Assembly (NCBI GenBank): GCA_015680685.1
Contig: MNCI01035040.1
Location: 750,411 to 814,410, forward strand
DNA: 64,000 bases
Direction: 5' to 3'
DNA from: Gnetum montanum
Lineage: Eukaryota; Streptophyta; Gnetopsida; Gnetales; Gnetaceae
The notes beneath the pieces were generated by a model that saw only the letters and a program-made list of their open reading frames with translations, ran no database searches and was not told the DNA's origin. The position numbers and the translations under genes were made by a program. Position 1 is the first letter of the stretch. The number at the start of each line of letters is the position of its first letter. Shown here piece by piece: positions 58,424-64,000 of this stretch.

Positions 58424-59230
58424 ATGTTAAATGTCACAAAGGAAGATAAATCAGTTTTCAAGCAAAATTTTTTATCATTGTTAAAGAATAATCTAAAGAA
58501 TTTTGCTTGGTCTTATGATGATCTTAAAGCTTTTAGACTTGATGTAATGACACATAAAATTTCCTTAATAAATGGTGGTAAGATAGTTAACCAAAAACAA
58601 AGTAGATTTAATCCATCATTTGAACTAGCTATGGAAGTTGAGATTAAGAAGTTATTACAAGCCTAAACTATATATCCAGTCTGATATTTGACATGGCTTG
58701 CTAATATCATTCCAGTAAGGAAGAAAAATGGTGAAATTAGGCTTTATGTGGAATTTAGAAATTTGAATGAAGCCTTTGAAAAAGATATGTACCTACTTGC
58801 TAGAATTGATGAATTGTTGATCAAAGTATTAGGATGTTAGGTATACTTCTTCCTAGATGGTTTTTTAGGTTATAATTAGATTATGGTGGATAAGGGTAAT
58901 AGATATAAAACAAAATTTATCACTAAATGGGGGAAATTTGCTTACAAAAGAATGTCATTTAGATTATCAAATGCTAGAGCTACTTTCCAAAGAGTAATGG
59001 ACTTGGCTTTCAAAGATTTGATAGGCAAGTTTGTTGTGGTTTATTTAGATGATATCACTGTCTATTTGAAAAGGAAGGAAGATCATGTCAGTCATATTCA
59101 ACAAGTTTTTAAAAATTTTTATGAGTATGGTATTTCATTAAATCCTAAAAAATGTATCTTTGAGGTTAAATCTAAAATTTTGTTAGGTCACATGATTTTT
59201 CAAGAAGGAATTACTATAGATGACACATGA
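58424..59230 (+). pseudogene. Element E reverse transcriptase
   Basis: Blocks in order: IIPVRKKNGEIRLYVEFRNL, YFFLDGFLGYN, FAYKRMSFRLSNARATFQRV and VVYLDDITVY (about 59038-59067), with both catalytic Asp of YLDD intact. NPKKCIFEV and LGHMI follow. The first two blocks are separated by stops at 58664 and 58839; 58883-59230 is open. Confidence 0.85.
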
Positions 59231-59725
59231 ATTTGAGTAGTACAAAATATTGAGCATCCGACAAAAAAAAGTTTCTATATTTTTCTTTGGAAACATAAAT
59301 TTCATTAAGAAGTTTATCCTAGGACTTACCAAAATTACTAAACCTTTGATGCATATGCTTAAGAAAGGTATCTTTGTAAGAAAAACAAAAAAATCAGAGA
59401 AAGCTTTAGTAGAGATTAAAAGGGCTATGCAAGAAGCTCCATACTTGGTAAAACCAAGTTTGAAAGAAGATTTCTAGTTATATGCTTTTACCTCAAATGA
59501 TTCAATTACTACCATTTTGATCCAAAGAGATGAAGGTCAAGATGAACCAATTGGAGTTTTTTGGGTATCAGTTGAAAGGTTTAGAATTAAGTTATTTAGA
59601 TCTAGAGAAAAAAGAATTTGTAGTCATTAAAGTACTTCAACATTTGAAATATTACTTAGAAAGATCATTGATTCATATTATGCTAATAGAGCTTGCTATC
59701 AAGCAATTCTTGGCTTGAAATGAGA
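59231..59725 (+). pseudogene. Element E RT-linked RNase H (gRNH) remnant
   Basis: A thumb/connection block (ITKPLMHMLKKG) is followed by SFLGISVERF-like and YLDLEKKEFVVIKVLQHLKY, then HIMLIELAIKQFLA: the usual RT-linked RNase H pattern. The catalytic positions are worn. Together with the domain at 57536 the element has two RNase H regions. Confidence 0.65.
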
Positions 59726-59929
59726 TTGGATTGAAAAGAGGGAAGTGGCTTATAGAACTTCAAGGTTTCACATTTTCATTGGAAATATGCAAAACTATTA
59801 AAGGAATTGAGTTAGCCAAGTTAATGGCTAGAGAAAATGAGATATGTGTGCCAAAACTCATGAAAGAAATTATTATGATGAAATTCTAGAAATCCTAAAC
59901 ACAAGAAAAGTTTAGAATAATTTAACTAC

Positions 59930-60640
59930 AAATCAGAAAAGAGCTTTCTTCAAAAAGAAAAATAAGTTTTTGATTAAAGAGGAAATCTTATATAGAAAGG
60001 ACTTCAAAGGGGCTTTGTTGTAATGTGTTCATAATGATCAAATCAGTCCTATTTTAGAATAATTTCATGATAATTCTAATTTATTTTATCAGTCAACTAA
60101 GTGTACCATGCAACATATACTCTGTTATGATTTTTACTAGTTGAACATGTACCAAGATATTAGCACAAAAATTCAAAAAGGTTATAAGTGTTAGATTCAT
60201 GGAACAAGAGTTAAAAAGGCTAGAGCCTCCTCAAAACTAGTAGTTGTGGATAGAACATTTTAGTAATGGGGTTTAGATTTCATCAACACAATTACTCCTT
60301 TAAGAGTTGGGCATAAGTTTATTCTCATGGCCACCAATTGTTTTACTAAATGGTCAGAAGCAAAAGCTCTAAGAAACTATTCAACATTGGATGTGATTAG
60401 GTTCTTGGAAGATCAAATTCTAAGTTTCTTTGGTATGCCTAAAGTTTTGGTATCTAATAATGGACCTGCTTTTCAATTTGAGGAGTTTATAACATGGGTG
60501 TTGGAGAAATCCATCTTTTTATTTTCTTCTTCAAATTATTATTCTCAAGAAAATGGCTTAGATAAATCTACAAATAAAAAGCTTATTTCCTACGTCAAAA
60601 AGTTGATGGAGGGGAATTTGGGAAATTAGAGTGATTATTT
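59930..60640 (+). pseudogene. Element E integrase with all three catalytic residues changed
   Basis: The core at 60327-60629 aligns without gaps to the plant family. The first Asp position reads MATNCFTKWSEAKAL (Asn), the second reads VLVSNNGPAFQF (Asn), and the Glu position in ENGLDKSTNK is Lys. Each change is a G-to-A transition. The upstream zinc region (60050-60220) is broken. Confidence 0.8.
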
Positions 60641-61429
60641 GCAATCTAAATTATGGATCAACATGTATTAGATTTAAAAAGGCTATTGGAATGTTAGCTT
60701 ATAAGCTAGTCTATGGATTACCTATAAGAGTTACAAATAAAATTTTAAGCTAGGCCTTTGATTCTATATAAAGTTATAGTGGAAAAACAAATAAAGACAA
60801 AAATTTCATGATCTTACTTATTAGAATAGAAGCCAAGATGGATAAAGCTAAGGATAATCTATTAGAAAATGCTTCTCTTGTTAAAAGATGCTTCAATTGA
60901 AAGGCCATGAAAAGAACTTTTAAGGCTAGTGATCTAGTGTTATTATGAAAGAAACCAAATAAATTGTCAACAAAATGGTTGGGTCCATTTTAGATAAGAA
61001 GTAATTATCAAAAGACACATACAAGTTGTCCACATTCAGTGGAATGGAATTGTAGCTTCCGTATAATGTTTTACACATAAAACATTACTTTGGAAAACTA
61101 CCCACAACTTAAAATATATATATAAATTAAGAATATATACATGGATATAGTAATATAATGATAATAAAATAATCATAATAATATTAAGTATACCTAGTAG
61201 TAAGTAACAAATTTTATTATGTAAGTTTTAAATGTATATACTTAGTTATAGTATATATAATAAATAATATATATATACATATATAATATCTAACTATAAT
61301 ATATGCGTATATCATGTGTATATGATACAATAAAATATGTATTTGTGAAAGCATTAGTTAAATTTGGAGTGTTAGTTTGAAAAGTTAAATTTATATTATC
61401 TTAAGTAATCATTACTTATCATGTGGTTA

Positions 61430-61640
61430 ACTGCACTTAGTGGGAGTGGTGGTTTAGACAACCACATAATGGAAAATTAATTTAAACCAACCACATAGTG
61501 GAAATTAACTTTATCAACCATATAATGATGGGAAGTGAATAACTCACGATTGAGTGGGAAAGTTGGTTATTTAAATGAAGGAAAATTCAAATTTTTCTTC
61601 CACTATATAAAGGGTTGAGGTTTTCTTGAAAACACAAAAT
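61430..61640 (+). promoter_or_regulatory. Internal promoter in the 3' region of element E
   Basis: Repeats of (A/C)AACCA(C/T)ATAATGG and CACATAGTGGAAATTAA (about 61466-61530) precede CACTATATAAAGGG (61601-61614), a strong plant TATA box. The ORF at 61714 begins about 70 bases past the expected start of transcription. Confidence 0.6.
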
Positions 61641-61713
61641 CTTCCAATTCAACACTTGAGCAAAAAGGCAAGTGAAGTGTTCTTAGTTTGAGGTAGAAAG
61701 TGAGCTTAAGAAG

Positions 61714-62220
61714 ATGGCAACAAGAAGATCTTTTATTCCTTATGTGACTGGATGTTGTTCAGAGCATGTCATGAGAGCCTTTTTCAAGGTAACCACTCAT
61801 GGTGCATCATCTGAAAGTCCATTCTTACTTTGGATTTTGGATGAATTTAGCTTCCATACATTTGAATGTTTAGGGTAGTTTCCACCAATGCACCACTAAA
61901 GCTAAGTACTAAGGAGACTCTAATCAAGATGATTCTTGGGGAGAGGCTTTTATGTGACAAGATACAAAAGCAACTGGGTATGAAGAACCTCAAAAATTAG
62001 TAGCCAAAGAGTGGGATGAGAAAGAGACAAAGATACTTGTTGGGAATAATGGTGAAGCAGACCAAGTTGAAGCTTCAATTAGGCAAGAAGAAGGAAGAAG
62101 AGAATTCATCACCATGGAGATAAAATATGAAAGAATTACCAACATGAAAATCCCTAAAATGGTTACCTTAACTATTCTTTTCCCACCTACAAAATACTTT
62201 GTATAAGACTATGTTTGTAC
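61714..62220 (+). pseudogene. 3' ORF of element E, unknown function
   Basis: ATG at 61714 opens 54 codons (MATRRSFIPYVTGCC..., then SSESPFLLWILDEFSFHTFE) before TAG at 61876. Coding-like sequence continues in another frame to about 62215 (NNGEADQVEASIRQEEGR, then MKIPKMVTLTILFPPTKYF). I do not recognise it: no signal peptide, no membrane segment. It sits between integrase and polypurine tract, in the same sense as pol, under its own TATA box. Confidence 0.45.
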
Positions 62221-62403
62221 AAGACTATGTTTGTACAGTTTCCTAGTTTATAGGGTTGAGGTTTTTATACCATCAAATCTTAAGTTTGATGAAAATTTTC
62301 CTCAAAAAATATTTGTGTTTTTTAAAAATGTTTAGTAAATTTCTATTTTAATGTTGATTTAGTTGGTGAATGATATTAAACATCTTAAATGTTTAAGGAA
62401 TTT

Positions 62404-62427
62404 TGGAAAGGGGTGGAGGGTAAGAAA
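62404..62427 (+). promoter_or_regulatory. Polypurine tract of element E
   Basis: GGAAAGGGGTGGAGGGTAAG is followed directly by AAA and the 3' LTR start TGTTATCACA. Only one T and no C occur apart from the single GTG and GTA steps. Confidence 0.8.
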
Positions 62428-64000
62428 TGTTATCACATTTATATTGTTTGATGGAGCAAATTTTATGAAATAATGTTGAGAATTAAATTTCCCAATTTAA
62501 TTCTTTATTGGTGATTGGAAGTTAAGAATTAGATTATTTATTTGAAAGAGCAATAGTGAGAAGCATGATTAAGAAAGGTGTTGAAGGAGAATGAATGGGA
62601 AATACTCTCTATATTGAAGGTGTGCATATTTTGGGTTTGTGTTCATAATTTTAGAGCAAAAAATCAAAGACATGATAAAGAAAATGGAATTAATGAAAGC
62701 CTTGTTTTAGTTGGAGAAAGGAAAATTGTAGTAAGGTGTTTCTAGCTAAAGGATGAAAAATTTGTTATTTTTACATGTAAAAATATATATAATAGTGGAG
62801 ATGGAATTTTAGAAATAATCAAGCAATTACAAGTTAGTGCACTTGCAATTGCATCACCATTGGCTTCTACATTGCATAAGTCTATCAATTTTAGATTTAA
62901 TGGTAAATCAAATGTCTCAAAGAATGATGATGATCAGAAACAAAATAGATAAATTTGTACATCCATTATCTCTAAAAATTATGGAAGAACTTCTTAGGAA
63001 AAGTGACAAGTAACTACATTTTGCATGGATCACATAAAGACCCATTGTTATGTTTTGCATTCTTCTATGGAAGAGGCCATTGCAACTCATGATGCTATTT
63101 TTAATTTATAGTGGCCTCCAAACAATGGTAAATATCTAGTTTGACAACTCAAGTAGCATTTGATGAATTTTGTGAGATCAAGCCATAGTTTTGACACAAA
63201 GGTAACAAAATTAACAAGATTCTTGCTTAATGGCTGTTGAAAAATTGAAAAAAATTGTCTAAAAGTTTCATCATTATCTCAAAAAAAGAAATCCTCATTG
63301 TAGGAAAAATCATGATAATATGAAATGTAGTGATGACACTTGAGCCTAGATTGCAGCAACAAATAATATTATGAAATGAAATTTTAAAGAAGGTTGAATA
63401 AGATGCCATGAACTCAATTTCAAAACTTGTAGAAGAGTATAGGCCCTACAACTCATGAAAGAAAAAGTTGTAAACAAAATTAGTGTTTTAAAGCAGAATG
63501 AGCGTGCTAAACCTACAACTATTTCAAGCAATAGAAATTCATCTTCACATTCAAAATTAATATTCTAGAAGCCCTAAAGCAGTGGTCATAATTATATAAA
63601 AAACAACAAGGTTGCTTGATATATAAACTAAAATTAAGCTATACTACAAGTTGTTGCTTCACCCTTTTTAGGATGTCCTATAGGTTGAAAAATCCTAAGC
63701 AAAGGGTATTCATCACAGTGAAATTTTCTCCATGCATAACAATGCTAGAATTCTTGATGGCATCTCCTCTTCAACTTTGACTACTTGCACATGAGTTTTA
63801 CTAGAAAAAGGAACATGCGACCATAGGGTATTGGTGTAGTGAGAACTAGAGGAAGACTTGAACCTATGATTTCTTATTTGACATTGTCGATAGATATTTT
63901 GGAGTAGCATCAAGCACAATAAAGGCTATCGAGACTAGAGATGACACTAGTAGGAGCACCATGTTTGTAGAACCTTAGTGGTAGAAAGATCCAAGAGTGG
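62428..64000 (+). repeat. Element E 3' LTR, incomplete at window end
   Basis: Direct repeat of 52244-53900 with many substitutions and a block of about 75 bases near 63235-63310 that the 5' LTR lacks. Only U3 sequence is inside the window. Confidence 0.82.
62950..63140 (+). pseudogene. Acinus-like RRM fragment inside the 3' LTR
   Basis: The same fragment as in the 5' LTR, and closer to the host motif here: MDHIKTHCYVLHSSMEEAIA then THDAIFNL-WPPNNGKYLV (a stop replaces Gln before WPP). Its presence at the same place in both LTRs shows that it was part of the LTR before this copy inserted. Confidence 0.7.

Larger units (their letters stand above)
52244..64000 (+). mobile_element. Element E: Tat-like Ty3/gypsy retrotransposon with 3.2-kb LTRs (3' LTR incomplete)
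   Basis: 5' LTR start TGTTGTCACATTTATA at 52244; 3' LTR start TGTTATCACATTTATA at 62428, after a polypurine tract. Internal order on plus: gag, protease, RNase H, RT, RNase H, integrase, then a 3' ORF with its own TATA box. It sits inside a Copia element (left flank CCAAG). The LTRs differ at many positions, so the insertion is old. The right end is outside the window. Confidence 0.82.

Overview
This is a gene-poor, AT-rich nuclear window from a seed plant. The mix of long, old, heavily mutated and nested LTR retrotransposons (Athila-, Tat-, chromovirus- and Copia-type), L1-like LINEs, tRNA-derived SINE-like units and one intron-containing PLS-class PPR gene would fit a gymnosperm, probably a conifer. 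That taxonomic call is inference; no single sequence proves it. I see nothing bacterial, no CRISPR array and no intact tRNA or rRNA gene.

Layout, left to right. 1-850: a GC-rich island encoding a coiled coil plus a J domain with an HPD motif. It has a 3' UTR-like tail and ends in poly(A), so it looks retroposed, and it sits beside a piece of Athila-type LTR (851-1092, minus). 1093-5440: a decayed L1-like LINE (plus). 5774-8151: a two-exon PPR gene whose E/E+ end is broken into other frames. 8.6-9.75 kb: a cluster of SINE-like, tRNA-derived units. 12.08-13.79 kb: a second LINE, split by element B and resuming at 26.19-27.0 kb.

Element B (13786-26184, minus) is an Athila-type Ty3/gypsy element flanked by a perfect CATGG target duplication. 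It has gag, a partial RT, RNase H and integrase, then an extra coiled-coil ORF (14.9-17.7 kb) with what looks like its own promoter, and a plus-strand solo LTR (19130-19940). Element A (29691-38106, minus) is a related element with a perfect TAAGG duplication. It lies inside the left LTR of a third relative, element C (29448-29690 plus 38112-38708). A keeps protease and RT but has lost RNase H and integrase; B has lost protease and the RT N-terminus. C keeps the extra ORF (39.06-40.38 and about 44.15-45.5 kb), interrupted by a reversed LTR of the element E family and other LTR-like DNA.

47.5-49.6 kb is a chromovirus pol (minus). It is cut off by a Copia element (plus; LTR about 49.62-51.04 kb, primer site, gag, protease), which is itself interrupted by element E (52244 to beyond the window, plus). 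E is Tat-like with 3.2-kb LTRs. It carries gag, protease, an RNase H domain placed before RT, then RT, a second RNase H, integrase, a 3' ORF with its own TATA box, and a polypurine tract before the 3' LTR.

The most interesting signals are: (1) a fragment resembling the RRM of the host protein Acinus inside both LTRs of element E; (2) palindrome-rich upstream modules in B and C that are shared between each element's LTR and its internal promoter, yet differ between the two elements; (3) a conserved stem in the LTR R region that covers the AATAAA signal; (4) the unusual RNase H position in E. Only the PPR gene and perhaps the J-domain island look like host-type coding sequence. Everything else is decayed transposon.
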